Assembly (NCBI GenBank): GCA_012862575.1
Contig: BLSF01000024.1
Location: 436,843 to 500,842, forward strand
From: Parietichytrium sp. I65-24A
Taxonomy: Eukaryota; Sar; Bigyra; Thraustochytrida; Thraustochytriidae
Length of the DNA stretch: 64,000 nucleotides
Direction: 5' to 3'
In this document: positions 10,935 to 20,879 of the stretch, piece after piece
How the letters are laid out: each line of letters starts with the position of its first letter
How positions within the stretch are numbered: position 1 is the stretch's first letter
Position numbers and translations under genes: made by a program
Notes under the pieces: model-generated
What the model was told of the DNA's origin: nothing
Databases searched by the model: none
What the model saw: the letters and a program-made list of their open reading frames with translations, nothing else

Positions 10935-11624
10935 CGCCGCGCTCGCCACCTCTGATTTCGCCGCCAATTTTAAACCCCGCCCTTCTTGAGTTTCGTTTTT
11001 TGCCCTCACACCCCGCTGGATGCTAGGGATTACGATAGTCTGTTCTAGGAAGGAGGAGGAAGGAGAATTGACCGAGAGGGGGCGCGGGGACACTTTTTTT
11101 GGGGGTTGGTTTGGTGATCTGGTGGGAGGGGAAAGTGATTAAAGGATAGTGTAGTAGTGCGTGTAGTACTGAGGGATATTAGTGAATATGGGAATACGTT
11201 CTGGAGGTATGAAGTGTAATTGAGAATAGGGCCAGTGATGTCGAACTTCAACTCCTAATTTTTCAACTTTGACTTTCACATGTCAATGGAATGGCGGAAA
11301 TGAAAATAAAGCGTGATCCGACTCGGCAGTCAACAGATGCTGGCCGGAAAAGGACTCATTTAGAGCGTCAGAGACGTGGTCAACGAGCGACGGTTCGGAC
11401 TCTGAAATTGTGTGTCTGTGTGAATTGTGGTCTTGGTCATCCCATAAGAGATGAAGTATGTCGCCATGAAAGGTTTGGTGATTGGCTGGATAGCTGTGGC
11501 ATTCTGATGGTCTTGTGAAATGCTCGCAAGGCCTGATGAGGAAGAAAGAGAGAAGGGATGGATGCCAAGAACTTTCGGTTTTATCTTAATGGTGGTATCT
11601 CAGTGTTGAAGTGGTGCGATTCGT
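10935..11624. other. Intergenic region between two minus-strand genes
   Basis: This stretch should hold the promoter and leader of the DENN gene and the 3' end of the hydrolase gene. I see no coding frame with domain content and no RNA gene. A GGAAGGAGGAGGAAGGAG purine tract lies near 11047-11065. Confidence 0.5.
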
Positions 11625-13463
11625 CTAAAGGGCAGTTGCATTCAAGGTAGCCCACCTTGGAGGCCATTCTGGCGCGGCCAGGAAACCCTGCGGGTTGTTG
11701 CACTCAACGCACATTGTGTTGTAGAGAGCTTTGTCCACCGAGGTGCTGTTCGCGGTTGGTGGAGGAAAGGAAGATGTAGCTTCGCCATGCGGATAGCCCT
11801 GCGAAGTGTCAAAGCACTGCTTGCAAGCTGGCCAGAGCCCCGGAGCGGCGTTCTTGAACATAGCGACATGTGCAATGGTGATGTCAGAGCTGGCGCGCAA
11901 ACTTGTGGAGGTTCGGGCCTCATTTGCGATCATGCGAATCTGAGCCCCAAAAGGTTTCGTAATGCCTCGGGATCCCACAATCTGCGCAGAAGGTCTGTCC
12001 ATTGGGTTCGCATCGGAGGAGATCTCCTGCGTCAGTTCAAAGTCAAGAAAGTCAGTACTTTGCCCGACGATGTTTGCGCTCTGGAAGGAGTCCCGCGAAA
12101 TGAAGGAGCACAGATTGACAGGTCCCCGGCAAGGCGTGCGAAGAATGGAAGGGAGCGATCCAATTCTCAGAACAAACTCCTGAGAGCTTGAGGCGGCAAG
12201 TGTCGCACGAACTGTGCATTTCGTTCCATCGCTATTTGAGATTTGAGCGTGAATGGTTTGATTGGCGTCAGCTTGCAAGAGGGCGCACTCACCATCCATT
12301 CCAGACCTCTTTGAGAATTCATCATACTCACTTGCGGTAAGGTTTTCCGTGCTCGAGAATAAATGAGAGTACACATTCTGCTGGAACGAGTAGCAAGGAA
12401 CTGTTTCCTTGATTTGTGGAACGCCAAGCTCTGGCGCGTCGTAGAATTCCGGTTTTGGTTTCAGTTGCACAGGCAGATCACCAACAACGTAACCGAGGCA
12501 TCTTGGGTCAATGGTGGCGAGATCGTGATTTGTGCACAGATCTGGCTCAGAGTGCATTGCCACAGGGCTACCTTGCGAAAAGAGGCCCACTCCATTTGCT
12601 CCGTATGCTGCACCGGAAGCAGCCATATTTACTCCCTGTGATGCAGAAAACCCCTGCGCAAAGCCAATTTGAGTGCCAGTTGTAGGTGTGTTCATCGCCT
12701 CGTTGCTCCATAAAAAGTTGGTGATGCCGCTGGAAACATACGAGTCGATTGGGTGCGGCTGAAAGAAATCATTGCAGATCAACAGACCAAAGTCCACGCC
12801 AAACTCTGTGCGAAGGATGGGGTTATCCGGGTAGTGAGCAAGGGTCAGAGGCGTTGGTTGCACTGCCATCGGAGCCTCTTCCGCGAGACTTCTCTTAAAG
12901 TATCTGCCCACGAGCTCTCCACGATGGTTGAAAGTGACAATGGTGTTGAAAACCATGACATCACCTGGAGGGCAAAGGTCGCCAACGTGCTCCCTTGAGC
13001 AGGGCTGGCTCGTGTACATGGTCGCAGAGACATAAATTTGGTTCTTCCTTGCTGCGCAAGAAAGGAGCTGCGAAATCGGGCGATTGTTCCATGATCCTGC
13101 AGAGCAAGGTAGCTCAAAGTCTGCTTGCGAGCTGTTGCTGATCTCTGGAATGTATTCTGCTCGCGTCTCTAGAGCAGTCTCCCAGGTGCAGGTCGCAGTC
13201 AAAGAAGAGGGCGTGTTCAAGCTTGTTTCCGGAAAAATGATCAACTGCGCTCCATCGGCCGCAGCCTCTTCAATGATTTCAATCATTCCTCTCGTGGAAT
13301 TGAGGTAACCTTCCAGAGTAGCGCGGGCATCGTACTGCCAACTAGCGGAGGCGACCCGAAAGTGGCCAGCCGGGACGCTGGTTGCGGGCTTTTCATTGAA
13401 GCGTCTCCCTTCGCTAAGGGTACTTGCGGACAGCATAAACGCTAGCAAACTAGTCGTCTTCAT
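11625..13463 (-). CDS. Secreted vanin/biotinidase-like nitrilase-family amidohydrolase
   Basis: The 612-residue protein starts with a signal peptide (MKTTSLLAFMLSASTLSEG). A carbon-nitrogen hydrolase (nitrilase) domain of the biotinidase/vanin branch occupies about residues 35-330. The catalytic Glu-Lys-Cys triad fits E79 (LIIFPETSLN), K190 (GRYFKRSLAEE) and C230 (GLLICNDFF), close to the spacing in animal vanins. Vanins hydrolyse pantetheine to pantothenate and cysteamine; biotinidase releases biotin from biocytin. The substrate here cannot be told from sequence. The C-terminal half resembles the vanin base domain only in being Cys-bearing and extracellular-like; NXS/T sites are frequent. 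I chose the ATG at 13463 because it gives the signal peptide; the frame upstream is Lys-rich and starts at a GTG. Secretion to the cell surface or endomembrane lumen is inferred. Confidence 0.85.
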   Translation of the reverse strand: MKTTSLLAFMLSASTLSEGRRFNEKPATSVPAGHFRVASASWQYDARATLEGYLNSTRGMIEIIEEAAADGAQLIIFPETSLNTPSSLTATCTWETALETRAEYIPEISNSSQADFELPCSAGSWNNRPISQLLSCAARKNQIYVSATMYTSQPCSREHVGDLCPPGDVMVFNTIVTFNHRGELVGRYFKRSLAEEAPMAVQPTPLTLAHYPDNPILRTEFGVDFGLLICNDFFQPHPIDSYVSSGITNFLWSNEAMNTPTTGTQIGFAQGFSASQGVNMAASGAAYGANGVGLFSQGSPVAMHSEPDLCTNHDLATIDPRCLGYVVGDLPVQLKPKPEFYDAPELGVPQIKETVPCYSFQQNVYSHLFSSTENLTASEYDEFSKRSGMDGECALLQADANQTIHAQISNSDGTKCTVRATLAASSSQEFVLRIGSLPSILRTPCRGPVNLCSFISRDSFQSANIVGQSTDFLDFELTQEISSDANPMDRPSAQIVGSRGITKPFGAQIRMIANEARTSTSLRASSDITIAHVAMFKNAAPGLWPACKQCFDTSQGYPHGEATSSFPPPTANSTSVDKALYNTMCVECNNPQGFLAAPEWPPRWATLNATAL

Positions 13464-14577
13464 CTTTCTCCTTTTCAAATCAATTTTTTTCGGTGGGGGC
13501 TTTTGCAAACTTTTCGTTGCTTTTCTTTGCTTTTCTTTGTTTGGATGTGCAAGTGTTTCTTGTTGTGTTTTGGTTTTGGATTTGACTGGAACATTTACAA
13601 AGTTGAGGATTTTGGGCCGATGCGTTTGTTTCCCCGGATCAACGCTCGCTCGAGTACGATGCGAAATGTCTCTGCGCATTGCCCAGTCTTTCTGGGACTC
13701 TTTTGCCGAAAGACTGAATTTGGCGAGGCCGTTTTTTCTTGGATACGACCTTGGTTGAACCCTTCATCCCACATTCTTTGCTGCATCATCGATTCCAATC
13801 CGCACTTTTTCTTTTTTTCACCGTCAGCCAACCTTGATTGAACCCATCAGCATTGCAGGTTCGTTGCGCTTTTAATTTGAAAAGGACCATTTACATATTC
13901 TCGTTGACACCGTCAAGAAGGATCTATTTTGCGCTCGCCAGCTCAGCAGCCCCGTTCGTTGAATGCATACATCAACCGAGGCTGGCTCGCTGTTTTCAGC
14001 TCCATCTCGTGTTCATTAAAAAGTCCCATTCCAGTCAGTTCAGTGACCTCCAAATGCTGCTACGATCATCGTACGATTCATGCTGGTTGCAAGTGTTCAC
14101 ATTCTTCGACAGTTTCAACCTGGAGGTTCTCACTGCGAAGGAGTTCAGGAAAAAATCCATTTGTCACTCGAATACTTTGTCCGTGGACCTATGCCTCCTT
14201 TAACAACTACCGTAGGTGATTTGCTCACAGAGCATATTGCGCCAGCAGTGACGCAATATGACTTGTTCGTTGCTGTTCTTGTTGTTCTCCGAGGAATAAG
14301 CTCAGAGTGAATGGGAACTTGACGATTTGTGATTTTGGAGAAGGCTGACTCTTTCTGCCAGCCAGAAACTCGAGAGATAGATATGATTATTTATTGATTC
14401 CTTGTGTTTAGCTTAAAATTGAATTTGAAAAAAAAAGAAACAAAGATGCTTGTAAGAGTTTTAAGATGTGTAGAAGAAAGCTCCTGGACTTCTTACATGC
14501 TCCTTGCCGCGCTCAGACAACCAACTCCGTTGCCGCCTGTTGCGAAGGCACGAGGACCTAGTTTGCAGGCTCAGGTA
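13464..14577. other. Intergenic region without a recognised gene
   Basis: Short plus-strand frames near 13396-13841 and 13838-14219 overlap the signal-peptide region of the neighbouring gene or have no domain content. The region probably contains the hydrolase promoter and the downstream flank of the broken NBR1-like gene. I see no RNA gene. Confidence 0.5.
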
Positions 14578-15580
14578 TCACTGTATCTTTGCCGTCAGAA
14601 TTTGCAGTGCATTATCCAAGTTCCCGTCCAACTCTTGAAGTAGCCAATAGCTTTTGTCGATATCCAAAAATCCCATCTCAACGAGCAGCAAGGCTTCCCG
14701 GGACCATCGTCTTGGCCCTTCTTCGTGAGTGCCAAGTCGATGAAGAACGCTGGGCACGTCACCAAACTCTTCGTTTAGCAACTCATAATTTAAGCCACTA
14801 AGGACACGAAACTGGTCCGCCCATTGCAAAGGCTACTCTGTCTCTGCAAGCCCCTCTACGGGTGCGTGTGAGTGATCCACGGATCCCACGTCCTCGTCCT
14901 GAGTTTCGAAGTGATGATCAGTAGGCTCGGCGCTGCTAGCTCCTCGACTCTCCTTCCGCTGCCCAACATTTGACTCTTCACGGTAGTCAATGTAAAAGTG
15001 CGGTCCAAAGAAATATTTTCTTTCCCCGCCCGTATTCAAGCGCCAAGCGGTTAAGAAATCTTCCTGGCGAATTAGGAACATCGAGTTCCAATTTAATTAC
15101 CATCACGCAACCCGCTTCGAGCTGTCGGAGCTTTAAACCCTGATGTGGCCCGCCCATTAGGTCGCCGGAAGTATGTACGAGCTCGACACTTTATGGCCAA
15201 CTTGTATTTCCAAGATTCTTTACCAACCAGCATTTGATCAGTCTTGGACTTGGCGAAGAATGAGTGTCGACGAGAAGAGGCTCATCCTTTTCAATTTTTG
15301 CTTGAGGTGGCGTGTATCCAGCCCTTGACATCCCCGCCCCCGCGCTCGCTGCGACGTGGCTAGGCCAGGGATCTGCGGAGTATCCAGAAATGACCGAAGT
15401 GGGGGTCGAATTTGAGCTTGGAACGGACGGCTCACTGCTCTCCGCGATGTCAGGGTGCTGCATGGCACAGCATGAAATCGAGTCAAACTCGCCAATCTGA
15501 TCTTGCGCCTCGATGCTGTCAAGCTCTTCAATCTCATCGCCAGCGCCTTCAGCCAACTTCAGCTTTTTGCATTGTCGCAT
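14578..15580 (-). pseudogene. Disrupted NBR1-like gene (FW domain plus C-terminal UBA)
   Basis: From the ATG at 15580 the frame encodes a low-complexity region and then the start of an FW (four-tryptophan, NBR1-type) domain: KCWLVKNLGNTSWP. It meets a TAA at 15191-15193, yet the same frame continues with FW-like sequence (LEAGCVMVIKLELDVPNSPG). One extra base near 15055-15070 then shifts to the frame of FLTAWRLNTGG and FFGPHFYIDY, the end of the FW fold. A TAG at 14833-14835 interrupts again before a C-terminal part with a UBA-type segment (LLVEMGFLDIDKSYWLLQEL). FW followed by UBA is the C-terminal order of NBR1, the selective autophagy receptor; no PB1 or ZZ domain is seen. Three lesions suggest a host pseudogene. 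Sequencing error, recoding or very short introns are less likely alternatives. Confidence 0.6.
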
Positions 15581-16320
15581 GATTGCCTGTTCTGTTCACC
15601 ATCATGATATCCCAGGAATCGCATCACTTCCCGTTATTAGGATGGATAGGGCGGTAAGCTCTAGTAAGGCATACTTACTGGTGCTACTGGGAAAGTAAAA
15701 AAAATGGTACACACTCTACTAGCTAGCAGGATGAGAAAGAATACGAATTTGTAGGCCAAGCATAGTGCTTTGAAGAGCAGTTGTTTGATCCTTTTTGGGT
15801 GGACGTGATTGCGTCAGTAAGTCGTAGTATGACGCAAATTGATCCGTTCGCAGTGTAAGAACTTGAAGTTCAAGTTCACGTTTATTTCGAGTCTTTGCTT
15901 GTGCTCTGCATATGTCCGTCAATGAATCAGTCAGTCAGCCAATCAAGCAATCATCAATCGATCATTGAATCATTGAATCAGTCAATCAGTCGAAATAATC
16001 CGCAGCAAATACATGATTCAATTTGTATTTGTGGACTTGTCCACTTGGCCGGAAAGACGCGAGTCTATGTATTGATTGATTTTCAATTCATGAATAATTC
16101 CGCAGCCAGCCTTCAAGCTTGGTCTCCAGCCGCCGACTCCCTGCATACGATCTCTTCGTCTCCATCTCAGTCAATTCGTAAGTGAGCTGTGTGGCGATTG
16201 AATTAGTTTAAGCTCTCTTTCTCGGCCGAACCCTCAAGCCCCAGCTTGCATCGCCCTAGCCTGTATGCCAAGGGTTGAAGAGCGCGAGGGAAGCAGCGAG
16301 CGCGAGCAGGGCATTTGGAG
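15581..16320. other. Intergenic region with ATCAATCA-type simple sequence
   Basis: The stretch 15920-15990 is rich in short TCAATCA/TCAGTCA repeats. No frame with domain content is present. Any missing N-terminal part of the disrupted NBR1-like gene would lie here on the minus strand, but I could not recognise PB1 or ZZ motifs. Confidence 0.5.
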
Positions 16321-16737
16321 ATGATGATGGCGAGCAGCTATGTGCTGAGCGGCATGAGTGAGGAGTCGCGCGAGGAGGACAGGCGCACGAAGCTAGAGGA
16401 CAAGCGTGCGAGCGTGCTGCAGAGACTCGCTGACGTGAACGAGAAGTTGGAGGAGACGTCCAACGCAAGGAGGGCACGCAAGATGAAAGAGCTGTACTAC
16501 GCCAAGTTTGAGCTGGAGAGAGTCAGACAGCAGCTTTCGCCGGACCCGTACAACAATCAAACGATACAGAGGCGAGAAAACAAGAAAAACCGATCGAAAA
16601 TTGCCAACATCACCTTTAAACATCCTGCTCAAGTCCATCACACCACGAACCAGCAAGAGTATCGGGCAGAGCAACTTTCTCAGAGTGGAGACATCAATCG
16701 CAATGGGGTATTCGGCAGGGTTCATTTCCAATATTGA
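16321..16737 (+). CDS. Small charged coiled-coil protein, unknown
   Basis: The frame of 138 residues from the first ATG of an ATGATGATG run has a strongly charged helical stretch at about residues 12-75 (RRTKLEDKRASVLQRLADVN, then ARKMKELYYAKFELERVRQQ), typical of a coiled coil. A basic polar tail follows. I recognise no family. Three adjacent ATGs (16321, 16324, 16327) make the start uncertain. It lies between the disrupted NBR1-like gene and the 3' end of the flippase gene. It could be a real small gene or an exon of a larger one; the coiled-coil composition favours coding. Confidence 0.5.
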   Translation: MMMASSYVLSGMSEESREEDRRTKLEDKRASVLQRLADVNEKLEETSNARRARKMKELYYAKFELERVRQQLSPDPYNNQTIQRRENKKNRSKIANITFKHPAQVHHTTNQQEYRAEQLSQSGDINRNGVFGRVHFQY

Positions 16738-17111
16738 ACCAACTCGATTGAAAAAGCTTTTCTCCTCCTTTCGTTGAAGCATTTGCGCCGACCACAGTCG
16801 TGAACATTATAAGTGGATGAATGAATGAATGAATGAAATTGCTCTATTGCTTTCTTTCTTCGACCGTGCGACTAGTAGAGAGGAAGGAACGAAAACACCT
16901 CTCACCCCGAGCTTCAGATGGCAAGTCAAACATTAGCCAGAAGGTTTGGCGGGTTGCAAAAAATGTGGCGAGAATAAAAAATCTTCTTCATGTCGGGCAC
17001 CCACTCCTGAAGTGAGGGTGAAGAACAATAGGAAAAACAGGCAGGGCATCTATTCAACAAATAGCGCAAGTTGTGGGTGTAATTGTATTAAGTACTTGAG
17101 CAACCACGATT
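16738..17111. other. Intergenic gap with (GAAT)n
   Basis: A short ATGAATGAATGAATGAA run occurs at about 16815-16840. Otherwise this is the convergent 3' flank of two genes with nothing recognised in it. Confidence 0.5.
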
Positions 17112-20100
17112 TTAGAAATCAGAAGCGTACAGAATGTTGCTCGAAGCAGTGCGTGCTACGCGTGGCGCCATGGTCCGTTGAGAATCCTGGCGAGGATAGG
17201 TGCTTTCCATCACATCGTCAATATCAGATGCTTGAACCTTGTTCGGGAAGTACAGAGTTTCCACAGCGTCCTTGAATTCCTTCATAGAGTATGCGCTCTT
17301 TCCCTGATCCACTTCTGCACCAAGGTCCAGCACATCGACCTTGGTCTGCAAGCGGAAGTACTTGAAGACTAGTTCCATGCTGTAGTTGACCAACGGGATG
17401 AAGAAGATGGTAAGTGCCCAAACCATCGCCTCCGGAAACATTTTCTGACCCACGCCAACCAACATATTGTAGCCTGAAAACAAGGAGAGAACCATGACAG
17501 CGAAGAAGTACAGGGCAATGCTGCCAGGGTAGAAGAACCAGTGAAAGCCAGTCCAGGTGCGCGTTTCCAGGCCGATGATGAGCAGCACGGTCATGAGCAC
17601 ACCCGTGTACATCATGCTTCCGTAAGAGTACAGAGGGGTGAGGTCGTCCGAAAGTCCGAGCGTGAGACCAATGTAAATAGGAAACAGAGCGCAAACAACA
17701 GAGTGAAGACCTGCACGGATGATCCACTGGAAGATCTCCAAATGATTTAGGTAGAGAGACTTGCGCCCGGACACGTACATGACCGGGAGCGCCATCAAAA
17801 ATTCGGCGGACATGTCAAAGTCAAAAGCACCAATGAGAACAGGAGGCATACCAGAAAACCAGTTGAATCCAGCGTACACCCAAGAGTCGTATGGCGAAAT
17901 GCCACTCATGAGGGACCAGAAGCTGTAAATGAATAAGGAGAAGACCAGCGTGATGTTTTTGTAAAAGCAGAGCAAGATCACCTTGCACATCCGACGATAG
18001 TTGGAGCGGCCATGAACGAGGAGCAGCTTTTTCAGGAAGCGAAACTGGGCAATCGCAAAGTCAGAGCTGTTTACGGCCGCGCGGCCTTCACGGCCGGACA
18101 CACCAATACCAAGATGAGCCTGCTGGATCATGGTCACATCGTTGGCCCCGTCACCGATGGAGAGAGTGATAGGTTTCGACTTAATGCCATTCTTTACGAG
18201 GGAGACCACTTCCGCCTTTTGGGCCGGGCTGACACGGCAAGCGATGACCGCCTTGCACACGCGGCCAATGTGCAAAAGCGCCTTACGGAGCCTCTCATCA
18301 GACATGACAAAATTCAGCGTGTGGCCGTCAATGACCAGGGCCAAGTGGTCGGACTGCGGGGAATTCGAGTCAACGGAACCTGGGTCGTCCTCTGGGCTCT
18401 CAATGGTGTTCTCGTTGTCTGCAATTCGGCGACCAGATTCAGCAGAGCGAGCAGCAAGGCTGATCCCACTGACCCCGCTCTCGAGGTCGACCTTGGACTT
18501 GTCCTCCTCACCCATATTTTGCAGGGCAATTCCAGAGTTCTCGTCCGAGGTAGATCTGGAAACACGTGCATGATGTCCCGAGTGCCCCTCACGCGCAGCG
18601 GCTTGGTTGCGACGCGAATCTGCTACGATAGAGCTAGCGAGGCGAGCCGCCGTGGCGCTCATATCGCTGGCATCGTCCTTGACGTCATCCTTGCTTGCAC
18701 TCTTCATTGAAGTTGGCAGAACGCGGTCGACGGTTCTGCGCATTTGGTGCAAGCCCGCCCTAAATTTGCGGAGCAAGCCCGAGTCTTCGGTGATACTCAC
18801 TACGTTCTCGAGTCGTAAAAGCTGGTCCTCCGCCTCTTCCCTGGTTTTGGTTGCAATTGTGACCACGCGCATGGACGGGTTCAGCAACCGGCAGCTGTAT
18901 CCGATGTTGACCGCGGTCTCAAGCTTATCACCAGTTAGAACCCAGACCTTGATACCAGCCATCTGCAGATCCTCGAGGGTCTCGGGGACTTTGTCTTGCA
19001 GTTTGTCCTCAATTGCGGAGGCACCAACAACGATCATCTCCCGCTCAATCTCCTGGGCGACGTCAGCAAGGGCACCAGAACGGTTCTCCACGGTAAGCTC
19101 CGCGGCCTTGAATTTCTGCAACCAGGCCTGGGCCACCTCAGCAGAAAGCTCGCGCTTTGCGCAAACAAGGGTGCGCAGACCCTCCTCGGCAAAAACGGTA
19201 AGGTGGTTGTTGACGGCATTGTAAGCCTCCTGATCGTCGAGTTTGCAGAGCTCAAACATGATGTTGTCAGCACCCTTGCAGTACAAAATGAACTGGTGGT
19301 CATGGGTTTCCACAAGGACGGACATGCGTTTTCTTGTGCTGTTGAACTCATTGACAGCGAGGACTTTGTAGGAGCGATCGTCGGGGGAGGCTGCGTCAAA
19401 CTCCTTCACGAGGACAGAGTTAGGGGTACGCTCAAAGAAGCGGATCCCGACCCGAGCGGCGGCCTCTACAAGGGCGCCTTCATCCGGGGACTCGGCTTCA
19501 TAAGGAGGGCACTGCATTCCGCAAAAATCTTGTGCCTCACCCTCTTGATCAGGAACAACAGTGTGGCAGACGGCAAGGAGACGAAAAAACTCCAACACGC
19601 CTTCATCCCTGGCAAAGACAGCTTCCTTTGCGGCCGCCTCATCGTAGCTTTTGCCGGCAATGCTCGCGTACTTGAACATCATCAAGTTTTGCGTGAGCGT
19701 GCCGGTCTTGTCGCTGAAGATGTACTCCACCTGGCCCAATTCTTGGCAGAGAGTCGAGTTGCGGCAGATAGCGCGGACATCGTCAGGCGCGTAGTACATG
19801 TCCGCATCCATCTCGATGAAGACGGCCTGGATAAGGTTGACCATCTCCACGGTGACGTACAGACTAATCGGGACAAAGTTGCTGTACAGAATGTAGAAAG
19901 TGAAAAAGTTTCCCAACCAGTATGGGAGGATGAAGCTTCCTTGTCCGCCAAGGTACGAATAGTCTTCGGTTCTGGTGTAGCCAATGTTGACGAGTACAGA
20001 GATGAGCACGAGAATAAACTGGGTGATAAAGACGAAGCCGATAAGGCTGTTAACCGTGCGCTCGATGTTGCTGAGCTTGGAAGGTACCTCGCCACGGTTT

Positions 20101-20879
20101 TTCATGATTTTGCTGTCCTCGCCGGTGTACACAACGAGGCCAGCAATCCAAGACGTGTTACGAAGCACGGATCCACGCAACAAAAAGTTCTGAACCCCTG
20201 CAGCGACCTTCTGGTCGTGCATCTCAACCATAGCCGAAAAGTTGTGGATGTTTTTGTTGGGCGGGTCGCACTCGAACGAGCCGGTCTTTGGAAGGGTGTC
20301 CACGGAGTTGATGCCCATGTCCAACAGCGGCTGAGGTACTTTTCGGATCTTGAGGTTGGTCTCTCCATCAATGTTGCTTGTCTCCACAAAGCACTGCCCT
20401 CGAGGATCGGAAGACGCCACCAGGATCAGATCCGCCGGGAACTGCTCGCGATTCTTCACAATCACATAGTCGCCAACGCGCAGGTTCCTCTTCTCCACCG
20501 TGACCTCCTTGCCGTCCCGCAAAGCTACCACCGGCGCAGTATTCTCGCGGCGATCTGCGCGATGTCGATTCCGATCTTCCACACCATCTTTGGCCATCGT
20601 AACTCCGAGCACGAACAGCAGCGTGAGAAGCGTTCCCCATGGGTTGATGGAGCTCTGGAACAGCCGTGGCATGTACCAGCCGAGCACCATGAGCACGGAT
20701 ATGATGAGAAAGTAAATGTTGGCCTTCCGCCGAAACTGCTCTTTCAAGTTCAGAAACACAAAGTTATACACCTTGTACCGCGACGTCGTGATCGTATTAT
20801 CCACGAAATTCTGACCCACATTTCGCGCCGCATCATGCCCAATATCTCCCACGCGGTTTGCGCTCTCCACGTCCGCCAT
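17112..20879 (-). CDS. P4-type ATPase (phospholipid flippase)
   Basis: The 1255-residue protein carries the P-type ATPase landmarks: a phosphorylation site near residue 387 (DKTGTLTQN), the TGDKLETAVNIGYSC motif near 648 and the hinge GDGANDV near 911. Features of the P4 subfamily include FVETSNIDGETNLK and PISLYVTVEMV in the M4 region. About ten membrane segments are expected: two near residues 60-110, two near 275-345 and six in the C-terminal third. P4-ATPases move aminophospholipids from the outer to the cytosolic leaflet in the Golgi, endosomes and plasma membrane, usually with a CDC50 partner that is not in this window. A low-complexity Ser/Asp-rich insert (about 715-850) lies within the cytoplasmic domain. 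The ATG at 20879 (MADVESANRVGD) was chosen because the frame upstream reaches only a GTG. Confidence 0.95.
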   Translation of the reverse strand: MADVESANRVGDIGHDAARNVGQNFVDNTITTSRYKVYNFVFLNLKEQFRRKANIYFLIISVLMVLGWYMPRLFQSSINPWGTLLTLLFVLGVTMAKDGVEDRNRHRADRRENTAPVVALRDGKEVTVEKRNLRVGDYVIVKNREQFPADLILVASSDPRGQCFVETSNIDGETNLKIRKVPQPLLDMGINSVDTLPKTGSFECDPPNKNIHNFSAMVEMHDQKVAAGVQNFLLRGSVLRNTSWIAGLVVYTGEDSKIMKNRGEVPSKLSNIERTVNSLIGFVFITQFILVLISVLVNIGYTRTEDYSYLGGQGSFILPYWLGNFFTFYILYSNFVPISLYVTVEMVNLIQAVFIEMDADMYYAPDDVRAICRNSTLCQELGQVEYIFSDKTGTLTQNLMMFKYASIAGKSYDEAAAKEAVFARDEGVLEFFRLLAVCHTVVPDQEGEAQDFCGMQCPPYEAESPDEGALVEAAARVGIRFFERTPNSVLVKEFDAASPDDRSYKVLAVNEFNSTRKRMSVLVETHDHQFILYCKGADNIMFELCKLDDQEAYNAVNNHLTVFAEEGLRTLVCAKRELSAEVAQAWLQKFKAAELTVENRSGALADVAQEIEREMIVVGASAIEDKLQDKVPETLEDLQMAGIKVWVLTGDKLETAVNIGYSCRLLNPSMRVVTIATKTREEAEDQLLRLENVVSITEDSGLLRKFRAGLHQMRRTVDRVLPTSMKSASKDDVKDDASDMSATAARLASSIVADSRRNQAAAREGHSGHHARVSRSTSDENSGIALQNMGEEDKSKVDLESGVSGISLAARSAESGRRIADNENTIESPEDDPGSVDSNSPQSDHLALVIDGHTLNFVMSDERLRKALLHIGRVCKAVIACRVSPAQKAEVVSLVKNGIKSKPITLSIGDGANDVTMIQQAHLGIGVSGREGRAAVNSSDFAIAQFRFLKKLLLVHGRSNYRRMCKVILLCFYKNITLVFSLFIYSFWSLMSGISPYDSWVYAGFNWFSGMPPVLIGAFDFDMSAEFLMALPVMYVSGRKSLYLNHLEIFQWIIRAGLHSVVCALFPIYIGLTLGLSDDLTPLYSYGSMMYTGVLMTVLLIIGLETRTWTGFHWFFYPGSIALYFFAVMVLSLFSGYNMLVGVGQKMFPEAMVWALTIFFIPLVNYSMELVFKYFRLQTKVDVLDLGAEVDQGKSAYSMKEFKDAVETLYFPNKVQASDIDDVMESTYPRQDSQRTMAPRVARTASSNILYASDF

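Noticed and set aside
13396-13841. Plus-strand frames with hydrophobic stretches
   Set aside because: They overlap the signal-peptide region of the vanin-like gene on the other strand and have no homology that I recognise.
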